The position numbers and the translations under genes are program-made. Shown here piece after piece: positions 12,500 through 38,400 of a stretch of DNA of 64,000 nucleotides. Origin of the DNA: Sarcophilus harrisii. Its lineage: Eukaryota; Chordata; Mammalia; Dasyuromorphia; Dasyuridae. Position 1 is the first letter of the stretch. Every line of letters begins with the position of its first letter. The stretch spans positions 77,985,051 to 78,049,050 of the forward strand of contig NC_045432.1 of NCBI RefSeq assembly GCF_902635505.1, in the 5' to 3' direction. Under the pieces are notes generated by a model. That model ran no database searches. It saw nothing but the letters and a program-made list of their open reading frames with translations, and was not told where the DNA came from.

Positions 12500-12760
12500 C
12501 TTTTTATAATAATAATAATAAACATTTATAGAGCTATGGTTTACCGTGACACTACGCTAAGTGCTTTATCGTTCTCTTATCTGATCCTCATAACACCGAG
12601 CAGTAGAGACCATTATTATCCCCATTTTACAAATGAGTGAACTGAGGCAGAGGGGAAGTGACTCGACCAGGATCACATGACTAGTGCCTGAGGCTAAGTG
12701 AGAATTCAGGGCTTCCTGATTCCAGGTCCAGCACTCTATCCACCTGCCACCTAGTTATCT
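12500..12760 (+). repeat. CORE-SINE (MIR-like)
   Basis: The body runs 'aataaacatttatagagcta', 'ctaagtgctttatcgttctc', 'ttatccccattttacaaatg' and 'agcactctatccacctgcca', matching a near-complete CORE-SINE of this class. Confidence 0.85.
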
Positions 12761-12884
12761 TTTGGTTTCTAATTTCCGGGTTCAAGCTCAGCTTCTCATC
12801 ACTATTCCTTCACAGGGAAGCAAAACTCAAGACTACCTTTCCACCAAATATCAATTCCACAAAGAACATACGTAGAACATATCT

Positions 12885-13030
12885 TTTATTGCTGTTGTTG
12901 TTTAGTCAATTTATTGCATCCGACTCTGTGACCCCATTTGGGGTATTCTTGGCAAAGATACCAGAGTGCTTTGCCATTTCCTCCTCCAGCTCATTTTACA
13001 AATGAGGATACTGAGGAAACCTGCCAGCTG
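12885..13030 (+). repeat. CORE-SINE fragment
   Basis: It has 'gactctgtgaccccatttgg', 'cttggcaaagataccagagt' and 'ccatttcctcctccagctc'. Confidence 0.85.
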
Positions 13031-13089
13031 TGGAACTCTAAATTGTAAGTGACAAATGTTCATTTTTTTAGGTGTAATTGGGGAAAAAT

Positions 13090-13940
13090 ATCTTTAAAAG
13101 AAAAATTTCTCTAAGCCACTTCTGATTAGAGAAATACAAATTAAAACAACTCCAGATACCACCTCACATCTATCAGATTGATAAATAAGTTAGAAAAGGA
13201 AAATGATAAATGTCGGAGGGGATGTGAAAAATAGGGACACTAATGCGTTATTGGTAGAGTTGTGACCTGATCTGGAAACCAATTTGAAACTCTGCCCAAA
13301 GAGCTATAAAACGATCCCTACCCTTTGATCTAGCAATATCACCACCGAGCCTGTATCTCAAAGAGATTAAAGAAAAAGGAAATAATATATGGAAAGAAAT
13401 ATTTATAGTAGTTCCTTTTGTGATAGAAAAGAATTAGAAATGGACTGGATGTCCATCAATCGGAGAGGGACTGAGTATAATGGAATATTATTGTACAATA
13501 AGAAATGACTAGCAGGAGGCTTTCAGAAAAACCTGGAAAGCCACAAACTGATGCAAGGCAAAATGAGCAGAGCTAGGAGAACGTTGTACATGGTAAACAG
13601 CAATATTGTGCAGCGATGAACTGTGAGTGACTTATTCTCAGCAATACAATGATTCAAGACAATTCCAAAGGACTTAAGATGAAAAATGCTCGCTATCTGT
13701 AGAGAAAGAAATGATGGAGTATGAATGCAGAAGGAAGCATGCTTTTTTAAACTTTATTATTTTTTGGTTTGTGGTTTTTTTTTTTTTTTTTTTTTTTTTT
13801 GCAATATGACTAGTATGGAAAGGTTTTTACATCTGTATAATCTATATCAAATTGCTTTCCTTCTCAAAGAAGAAGGGAGAGATTTGGAACTCAAAATGTA
13901 AAAAAAAAGTTAATGTTTTTGTTAATTGAGGGGAAAATGA
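13090..13940 (+). mobile_element. 5'-truncated L1 3' end
   Basis: The order of landmarks matches the 3.92-4.82 kb element ('attaaaacaactccagatac', 'gataaatgtcggagggga', 'agctaggagaacgttgta'). It is more diverged, carries a poly(T) run at about 13777-13800 inside the 3' UTR and ends near 'gttaattgagg'. No target-site duplication was obvious. Confidence 0.8.
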
Positions 13941-15990
13941 AAATTAAAAGAAGAAGACATTGGGCCACTCAAGGAAAAACATGGCGGAACATCATAAGAA
14001 CAGGGTATTTTTTTTAATTTTAAGGTTTTTAGAACAAAAACCCAACAACACCAGAAAGAAGCCATGGTTTCTTGTGAAATAAGTGACCAGGAGTTACTGA
14101 TATTTTCCTGTCGATGGGTTTCTCATATGTAAGGGATGTTGTGCAAATGTTGTATTTTACCCAGGTACATTATATGTATCCGTATGGTTCTGTAAAATGG
14201 GGCTTTCCAAGAGGTACAAATAGATACCTCCAGAGGGATCAAACTCAAGGATCTGCAGAGTTCAGTGGGACCAGAACCAGATTAAAATGCAATTGGGAAA
14301 TGTTTGTAAGTCAATATGGGACCATTTGCGTTTGCTCTAAAGTAGGAGTGGGGAACGCTTTTTCTGTCCAGGGCCATTTGGATATTTGTAACATCATTGG
14401 CAGATCATACAAAATGAGAACTCAAGCACTGGGACGTTGTTGTACTTAGCTTTCAGCTCATCGTTTCCTGCCTCTGCTTTAGCAAATGATTTCCTGGACC
14501 TCATATGGCCCGCAGGCTCGATGTTCAATCCCTGCTCCCCTTTCAGGAAAGAGAAACTGAGTCCCAAAAGTAAGGAAAGCTCTCCCTCCCATCCTGTCAA
14601 AATCCCTCCAGTCCATCTTTTTATGTTATAAACAAAACCTGAAGAGGAAAAGAGAGCTTCAAAACCCTCGATTTCAAGCCCTTTATTTTCTATAGACGGG
14701 AAACAGACCTAGGGAGAGGATGCAAGTGCCGGATATCGAAGTCACACCTAGCAAGTAGCAGGGACGGATCTCCAAGCTGATCCTGTTAGCTCCCTGCATT
14801 CGGTCCAGACGCTACGAAGCTATTGGCCAACATCTCTCCTTATTGGAGCCGGTGAATGGCAATGAGGGGTGAGGGCTGGATGTGTGTGGGTATGTGGTTT
14901 TATATTCCTTTCTCAAGCCAGGACATGTTTAAAATTAGCCTTGACCTTTGAGGGGGGAAACTCGGGAGAAAGATTTACAGGCAGTTTTAGCAAGAGCTAG
15001 CAACAGCTGATTGCAGCCTAACTCCCCCCCCCACCCCCTCCATCGGGCCTCCCCTCACTGTTCCTTGCCTCTTCTGGCCAAGCCAGGCCCCAGCCTCCCC
15101 TATCCAAGAGTGCTCTCCTGGCTCTCCACTCTCCTGGGAGAACAAGCCCACGGCAACTTTACCCCACTTTCAAATCGAAAGGCCCCACTGGGCTTGTCTC
15201 GGTGAATTAGCTAAACGATGGAGGACCAAAGAAGAGTGAAGAGAGCAGGTAAGGGTAGGGGGCATAAAGGCTGGCAGAGGAAGGCACAGAGGACTGGGGA
15301 GGAAGCAGAAACTGGGCAGAGCTGGCAGGGTGAGGCTCCTTCTCCACCAGGAGAAGTCAAAAACCCCAAGGGTTGGAGAAAGGCGAAACTTCCAGGGAAG
15401 GTTCCTCATTTGGATGGCCCTCTGAAACACACCAGATTTGGAGGAGCCCATGGTGGAGGCGTGGGCCAGTCTGACCTTGAGCGAGCCCTTCAGAGACTCA
15501 GTTTCCCCTTCCCCCAAACCACCACCTGGATACCAAACTGGAGGCCTTTGGGTAGTCCTTTTTGTTCACTAATTAGACCACGGGGCTCTTCCTTTGCCTC
15601 AGGCCTCCCTGACTCTTTGCCGATGTGACAAGGGTCATCGTCAGTGATCCGTGGGCCTCAGTTTCTCCCTTTGTAACTCTAGGGTCAAACTGTAGGACCT
15701 TTAAGTGTCTTTCTGGGTCCCTTTCCCATCTCAGTCTCTAAGGGAGTTGGATTCCCCGGTCACTGACCTCTAACCCTGAGTTCTCCCCTGGGTAAAAGGT
15801 GGGACTGGATCTCTGAGCCAATTAGCATCTTCCTCCACCACTTAGTCTGTCCAGCAGGAGGGGCAGAGTGTAGCAGCCTGAAAGTCAGGAGGGGCAGGAC
15901 ACTGGCTGAACTGGAGTGGCCATGTTGTTGCCCCTCTCTGGGCTGGTTTCCTGGCCTGTAAAATAAGAGTAGAAAGAGTCAAACGTCCAC
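13941..15990. other. No gene recognised; possible old DNA-transposon remnant at 14.34-14.54 kb
   Basis: Most of the stretch is unclassified. At 14343-14540 'taggagtggggaac' and 'ttcaatccctgctcc' could be the degraded inverted ends of a hAT-like element that also carries 'atggcccgcaggctcgat'; this is a weak call. The GC-rich open frames at 15.0-15.6 kb overlap on both strands and look accidental. Confidence 0.35.
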
Positions 15991-15994
15991 TCTT

Positions 15995-16175
15995 TTCTAT
16001 GGTGTCCAACCCCATTTTGGGGTTTCCCCGGCTAAGACACTGGAGTGCTTGATCATTTCCCTCTTCAGCTCATTTTACAGATGAAGAAACTGAGGCAGGC
16101 AGGGTGATACACCGGGCCCGGGTCACACGGCTTAAAAGTGCCTGGAGATGGATTTAAGTATCAACTCTGGCTACT
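15995..16175 (+). repeat. CORE-SINE
   Basis: It has 'gtgtccaaccccattttggg', 'agctcattttacagatgaag' and 'aactgaggcaggcagggtga'. Confidence 0.85.
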
Positions 16176-16479
16176 AACCAGTCTTGTGACTCAGGGCAAG
16201 CCCTTTCCCTCAGAACTTCAGTTTTCTCCCTGTGATGTGTAAGGAAGAACAACACGTCCTCCTCAAATATGCCCGGCTCCCTCACAGAGCTCTTGGGAAA
16301 GGATCGCAGTGTTCTTTGTAAAACCCAGGGAGAGTGTGAGCCGGTCCAGAACTCTGCCTGGGGCCATGACAGTCAGGGGCCAAGAAAGGGATCCCAATGG
16401 CTTTTAATCTTGGAGCTGGGAGGAGAGAAGGGTTGGGGTCACACAGAGCCACAGGGGAAGGGGTCTAATGCTGGAGAGA

Positions 16480-16800
16480 TGGGAGAAGGGGTCACGGAGC
16501 CAGAGAGAGATACACAGAGGAGACACAATGAAGGAGAGACAGGGACGCACAGAGAGGGATGTGAGGGGGACACAGGGAGAGGCAGAGAGAAGGGGGAACA
16601 AGAAACAAGAGCCAGAGAGACCCACAGAGAGGGGAAGATAAAGGGAGAGAGTGAAAAAAGAGGGAGAAAGAAAAGGAGGGAGAGAAAAAGAGGGAGAGAG
16701 AGAAGGGAGAAAGAAAGAGAGAGAAGGAAAGGGAGCAAGAGAGAAAGGGAGGACGGAGAGCGAAAGGAAGAGAAAGAGGGAGAGAGTGAAAGAGCTAAGC
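16480..16800 (+). repeat. Purine-rich (GA) tract
   Basis: About 320 nt of nearly pure G and A on the plus strand, with GAGAGA, GGGAGAAAG and GACACAG units. It produces long artefactual open frames on both strands. Confidence 0.9.
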
Positions 16801-17504
16801 CCCAGGCCACAGCCCCATTGGAGCTGCAGGCAGGCAGGGGGCCACGCTGAGACCAGCGCCAGCTTTGGGCCCCCTTCTTAAGGGGTCGGAGAACCAGGGG
16901 TGGGAACGGGGCCAGACTTTGGTAGCTGAGAGGGCCGGAGGCCCATGGGCCCTGCACGTGGGAGGGGGGAGGCTGCTGTGTGGTCTGCCTCCCGGCCAGG
17001 GACCGAGCTGTCCTACTTAGGGGCATGCTCCGAGCCCTGGCTGGGCAGCTCAGTGCAATCCCAGCAGCCCGGCTCCCTTGCACAGTTCCCTCCGCAAGTC
17101 CCTTCCCTCGCCCCACCAATGGTGCTGGACCTGTTCTCTTCTGTCCCTTCTTTCTCCTTCATGTCTGTCCTCTTTCCCTCAGTTCCTCCAGCCGTCTTTT
17201 CCTTCTTCTGTTTTAATGTGTCTCTCTTCTTCCCTTCCTTCTTTCTTTCTATTCTGAAACATACAGGTATCCCTTCCTCTTTCCTCTCGGGCCTCCTGTT
17301 ATCTATCCTTCGAAGCTTCCTTCGTACTTTCCCCTGCCTTCCTCCCACCTCCCCCTCCTCCTGGCCTCCGGAGGTCAAGGTATTTGGGTTGAGAATGGGG
17401 TCCCTCCCAGGGCCGCGGCCACCTCTGCCCTCTCTGACCCCAGGGGCCGCCCTGTAAGCAGGGAGCGGCGGGGGGGGGGGGGACTTGCCGACACCCAGAG
17501 CCCT

Positions 17505-17750
17505 CTATCTATTGGCAGCCCGGGAGGCAGAGGGAGGAGAGGAGAAGGGCAGAAGGAGGAGGGCCTTGGGCTTGGGTTTGGAGGCCCCAGACCTGTCCTC
17601 CCTGGGGCCACCTCCACAAGGAGGGCACAGGGGAAGGACAACATTACAAACAGCCCCCTCCCCCAGGGCCCTCCCCAGCAAAGCACAGCCGCCTGAGCCC
17701 CAGCCAAGGCAGTCTGGGACCTGGGAATAGCAGACTGAGGTGGGAAAGTG

Positions 17751-17787
<37 letters not shown>

Positions 17788-17958
17788 AGAGACAGAGAGG
17801 GACAGGGAGAGAGACAGAGGTGAGAGACAGAGAAACGTGAGAGACAGAGAGAGATTAAGTGAGAAATTGAGAGAGGGAGAAAGGTGAGAAACAGAGACAG
17901 AGAGACAGAGAGGGAGAGACGGAGAAAGAGCTCCAGTGAGGGAAGAGAGAGGTCCAAC
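17505..17958 (+). promoter_or_regulatory. PFKFB1: PFKFB1 5' flank / leader, GA-rich
   Basis: The 450 bases before the PFKFB1 start codon hold an inverted CCAAT word ('attggc', 17511-17516), a GC-rich stretch and then a 190-nt purine tract (about 17745-17940) with a pure (GA)n core at 17752-17783. No TATA box was seen. The transcription start cannot be placed; the purine tract may be in the proximal promoter or the 5' leader. Confidence 0.45.
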
Positions 17959-33584
<15,626 letters not shown>

Positions 33585-33983
33585 GCACCTTGGGACAGGC
33601 CACAGAGCCGCTTCCTCCTACTCCCACGGCTAGAGGCTGGCCTACCCACCCGCAGAGGGATCCGCCCCCACCCCCATTCACCTTTCGGTCTCACAGCTGA
33701 CCGGACCAAAGCTTCGCCCCTGTCTAGCGTTTCCGTTTTGGAAACTGAGGAAGAGAAGAGGGGATGGGAGGCAGAGAACGATAGTGAGGTGGGGCAGAGT
33801 TAGCTAGCGATGCCCCTCCCAAGCAGGCCCCTGCCGATGCTCCGTGGCAGCTGGCCCCCAGGATGCCCGGGCACACAGCTGGGCCTTTCTGAGGTAAGGA
33901 GCATCTCCAAGCACCCCCAATGATTCACGGGCCCAAACCAAAGCACTTGAGTCTCCCTGCTTTGTGGACTCAGCCTTCAAAAC

Positions 33984-33989
33984 AATAAA
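33984..33989 (+). terminator. PFKFB1: PFKFB1 polyadenylation signal
   Basis: AATAAA lies 400 nt after the stop codon in a plausible 3' UTR; cleavage is expected about 15-25 nt later. Confidence 0.8.
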
Positions 33990-34639
33990 ACTATTGAGGG
34001 CTCCAAGTCTGGGGAGATTGTCTCAGTTGGCCTTGCTTAATTCAACCCACCGGAGTCTCTGCAGCCCTTCCCGGGAGTTCTTCTGTGGGTGACATGCTTC
34101 CTGGCCAATGATCAGAGAATCCAGGCCCCCCTGGGTGGGGGTAACACATTGGCGTATCTTGGAGCATCCCCTCCCCCGCACTCTCTGACCACCAGGGCTC
34201 CCAACTCCTTACCAGATCGCCCCCAGTTCTCCTCCTTCTCCCAACCAGTTGAGGCCTCAGTGGCATCCAGCCCCGAGGGGAGTCCTGGCGAACCCTCCCA
34301 CCCCAGAACCAAGGCCACATGGCCTAATGCCCCATCTCAGCCTCCCAATGCATGCTGGTTAAATCTCCATGAAGTACAGTGTCTCCAAGCCAGCAGAGCC
34401 CGGGCCCAGTCCCACACCCGACCCCTACTGGCTCTGGCACCTTCCACTGATGTTCTAAGCAACTGATCCTGAGCGGCGACACGGTGGGCAGCCCTTGCTG
34501 AGCCCAGGTCCAGCCCCATGTCTTCCTGTACTTGCCCGAGTAGGAGCTATCCACCAGCACCCCGCCCCAGCCTCAAGCTGACCCCCAGACCCAGGGCCAG
34601 AAGAGGCAGCTTACCATTGCTCTTTGAGGAAGGTGAATT

Positions 34640-34830
34640 AACTAGCACAGGGTGCCAGGCCTAGATTGGGGAAGACAAGTCTTCCCAAGTTCAAATCCAG
34701 CCTCAGACACCGACTAGCCGTGTGACCCCGGGCAAGTCCCTTCAGGTTTATCTCAGTTTCATTGGACAAGGACATAACCAACCACCCCAGAGATGACAAA
34801 GTCATGATACACCCCAAGTAGAACACAGCC
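34640..34830 (-). repeat. CORE-SINE, reverse, between convergent genes
   Basis: It contains 'caagttcaaatccagcctca', 'tgtgaccccgggcaagtccc' and 'atctcagtttcattgg'. The rest of the 1.1 kb between the two poly(A) signals shows nothing recognisable. Confidence 0.75.
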
Positions 34831-35116
34831 AGAGTCTAGAAGCCATTAAGGAAAATCTCCAGGGGGCACAAGAACCTCAGTTACTTACTTTGGGTGGGAA
34901 GAGGATGGGGGGAGGGCAGGCACTGGACTAAGTGCTTTCCAAACACTTTCTTGGGACTCCACCCCCCACCCTAAACTCCAAGGCCAGTCCGGGACAAACA
35001 CCGACACCGGGAGGAGTTTGCCACTGTGGCTCCAAGGCCAGCAGCCCTGCCGGCAAGGGGCCCACGCGCACAGACCTGGAGGTGCACAAAGATACCACAT
35101 GGGTGAACTTGCAACT

Positions 35117-35122
35117 TTTATT
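35117..35122 (-). terminator. MAGE gene polyadenylation signal
   Basis: TTTATT on the plus strand is AATAAA for the minus-strand gene, about 120 nt after its stop codon. Confidence 0.8.
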
Positions 35123-35243
35123 GAACTTAGACTACAGAGGGGACGGGTCCTAACTTACAACTACTGTGCACAAAACATGTAAAACACTGCTTCTTGTGCT
35201 TTGGAATCACCACTTTCGTGGGGCACTCGGAGTGTGCACTCTC

Positions 35244-35459
35244 CTAGTCCAGGAAACTTCCAGAAGCAGAAGCAGAGGCAGAGGCACAGGCTTCGGCCTC
35301 GCCATCAGCGTCGGCGTCGGCGTCAGCCGAAGCCGAAGCGGAAGCGGAAGCGGAAGCGGAGGCCGAAGCCGAAGCGGAGGTTGAGGCAGCGGCCGCGGCC
35401 TCCTCCCGAAGGGCTTCGTTGTACTGGACCGCCCAGCTACGAGGGTCCCTCTTTTGGAT
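35244..35459 (-). CDS. MAGE gene exon 12 (last)
   Basis: It starts [20 protein letters not shown] and continues into [12 protein letters not shown]..., then [15 protein letters not shown]..., ending SGSFLD and TAG. Hexamer units GCTTCC/GCTTCG and GACGCC encode the repeat tail. Confidence 0.94.
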   Translation of the reverse strand: MQKRDPRSWAVQYNEALREEAAAAASTSASASASASASASASASADADADADGEAEACASASASASGSFLD

Positions 35460-38400
35460 CTAGGAGAAAGCAGAGTTGGTCACCCGTTAGAAACCAGGGA
35501 GCTCAGCAGTAACAGGGTGCCCCGTCCTTCAGGCCCAGGGGGCGAGCAGCCCTCCCCACACCTCACCCCACCCTTGCTACTACCTTAGCCACGAAGCGAA
35601 GGACCTGCATCTTGCTGGTCTCCAGGAAAGCTCGGGGTCCCCAGAGGAACTCATACTCCTCAGGATCAGTGTAGGGAATCCGGTTGTACTCCAAATACCT
35701 TGGGGATGAGGGAAAAGAGTCCTCATCTCCAAGTTTGGCCTTCGCCCTCCCCCAGACCCCCGGGAGTCACCACCTTGCCCTCCGCGACTCCATCCGGGGT
35801 CAGGCCTTTTCCCAAGCCCGACCCAGATGCCACCTGCAACCTCGAGCTCTCGGGAGCGACGAGGCTAAATATGTGCGGTCAACTGAGAGACAGTGAGGCA
35901 AAGGCTTCTGCCTCCCTGTGATTGAAGGACCTCTTGGGTTTGCTGTGTGGTGTGTGGTAAACAGCCTGGCCACGCTCTCTGCCGACTGCTCTGATCACAC
36001 CACTCCTGCCAGCCCGGGGGCCGGAGGGATTTCTGCGCAAGCGGAAGGTGGCTCGTAACAGAGGGATGGTCACGGAAACCAAGGAGCCGATAATGGCTCA
36101 CGCTCCGGCATTTACAAAGCACTTCACTTACAGCTACTACGTGAGGAAGACAACAAGGGTTACTATTAACGTCCAACAACCCAGACACGGAGGGAACGCC
36201 GTCTGGGGGGGGCTGAGCTCTCGGGGCCAGGAGGGCAAAAGGGGCCGAGCCCAAAGCAAGCTCCTCCGACCTAAAGCTCGGCACCACGGGGCTCTGGGAG
36301 GGCCTGCTCGGGAGGCACCGACTCACCTCTGGTGGACAAACTCGTCAGTGACCAGCTTCTTCACATCCCCGAAGAGAGGATGCTTTTTGCTAAAGAAACA
36401 AGGAAAAAGCATGTTAGCTGACGCAAAGGAATCTGGGAAGTATTTCTAGACCCTTGAGAGTGCAGGACATGCCGACCCCAAGGAGAAGCCTCGGGAGGCT
36501 CTGGTCAATGTCCCAAAGCATCCAAAGGACAGCAGCAGTAGCTGCTGCTGCTGCTGGCTAGTCACTTCAGTGACTAGTCCTACTCTTTACGACCCCATTG
36601 GGGGTTTTCTTGGCAGAGATACAGAATGGGTTGCCATTTCCTTCTCCAGATAATTTTACAGATGAGTAAACTGAGGTAAGCAGGCTTCAGTGACTTACCT
36701 AGGGTGTCATACAGCTAGTAAGTGTCTCAGGCTGGCTTTGAACTCAAGGCTTCCTGACTCCTAGCCCAGGGCTCTAGCCACCCTGAAGGATTGCTACAGA
36801 GTTTGAAAAATGGAGGTTTATTCTGCTGGGATCCCCGGAGCAGAACCAGGAGAAGCAGGTGACCATCCCAGGGGGTCAACTGACCTTCAGAGACTAGCAG
36901 ATGTCTCACGGTAGAATAGCCTAACTCAGGGGCAGCAACAGAAATGGCTTCAGAATGTTCTCCTCACCCTGGGAGGGCCCGTGCCATGAGTAAGATTTAC
37001 TCCTATGAGATCATCACGAATGGGGATTTGGAGCTGTATGTGAATGTCTTCTCTCTCAATCAGCCATGTCATCCTGCTTGAAGACCTTTGGCAAGGGGGA
37101 GCCTACTGGATGCTGGGACAGCCTTTCTCAGGGTCTGCACTAACCATTAGCTTTAAAATGTCTCTCTGGCTTCTTCCCATTGCCCCTGGATCTCGAAATG
37201 AGTCAAGACTCTGCTGAGCTCACCTAGTCTGAAGCCAATCCTAAAGAATTCCTTTTATTCCCCTAGCCCACCCCACTTAGCAAAAACTCCCCTGTGATGG
37301 CCCTTCCAGCTTTAGACCCCAGGTCATGATCCGAGGCCAGACACAAGGGAAAAGTTCTGTCTACGGCAAAGCATTAACAACCATACTCTTGGTGGCAGGA
37401 AAAGACCGAAGAAACTAGAGTGTGGGAATGGAATGAAACGTTATTCTCTAAGAAAACAAATAGGAACAGTTTTTAAATGTGAAGCCTTCTCAGAGTCTTA
37501 GTTTCTCCATCTACAAAATGGGAAGATCAAATACTTGCATCTCCCACTTCACAAGACTAGGGGAGAGGAAGCACAGATGCAATGGGCCTTGTGGTCCCGG
37601 GATTCTAGGAAGACACCAGGACTGCATTTCATTCTTCCTTCTGTGTGTCCCGGCCTTCTCAGCACAGCTAAAGGGATCTGAGCTTAGGGAAGAACGGCCA
37701 GTGTCGGGCGCTTTCGCCACGATTCCTAGCACTACCGGAAACACGTCAGCCTGCCTGCCAGTCTGGTGGGGTCTGGGAGAATGACCAAGCCCATCTTTGG
37801 AGGAGGGGGAGGGATGGCTGAGAAAAAAGAAAGGAAAGCATTCCATTGCTACACCATACTCTGGGTTAAGTCGCATCTTCCTGAGCATGTCCCAAACCAT
37901 ACCTGGTAAAGAGAGAGAGAAAGGAGAAAGGGAGTCAGTGAGTGGCCGATCGCTTCCTTTACACCCCATTCGGTCTCCCTCCCACAGGGGAAGATTGGGG
38001 TACTCACCCTCCTTGGCAGAGTTCCCCTTCATGAAAATCAGGCTCAGGATCACCATCAGAAGTCCCATCTTTGCTGTATCATGTTTTCTGGAGGACAAAA
38101 GAAGACTATCACCTTCATGCAAGGCTGATTCCTAAGGGGAGCTGGGAGACCCAGGGAATCAAACAGACGCGCCCCTGCCCCCCATCATCTTCCCTCTAAG
38201 ACCTCTGGGCTGAAACCTAGTCCTCACGTCTCCTAAGCACCAGCTGTGCCAATTCGCTCGTGGGCCTCCACTGTGAAGTGTGGGGACCGAGCTAGACTCA
38301 ATCGCCTGGTGTCCCTTTCAGCTCTAAAACACCTTTTCTAGATTCTGCTTCCCATGGCCAACTGACTTCTCTTCCCGGGATGGCATCAAGTGGGAGCAGT

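Noticed and set aside
16269-17119. Open frames of 193 (plus) and 226 (minus) codons upstream of PFKFB1
   Set aside because: Both are products of the GA-rich tract and overlap each other.
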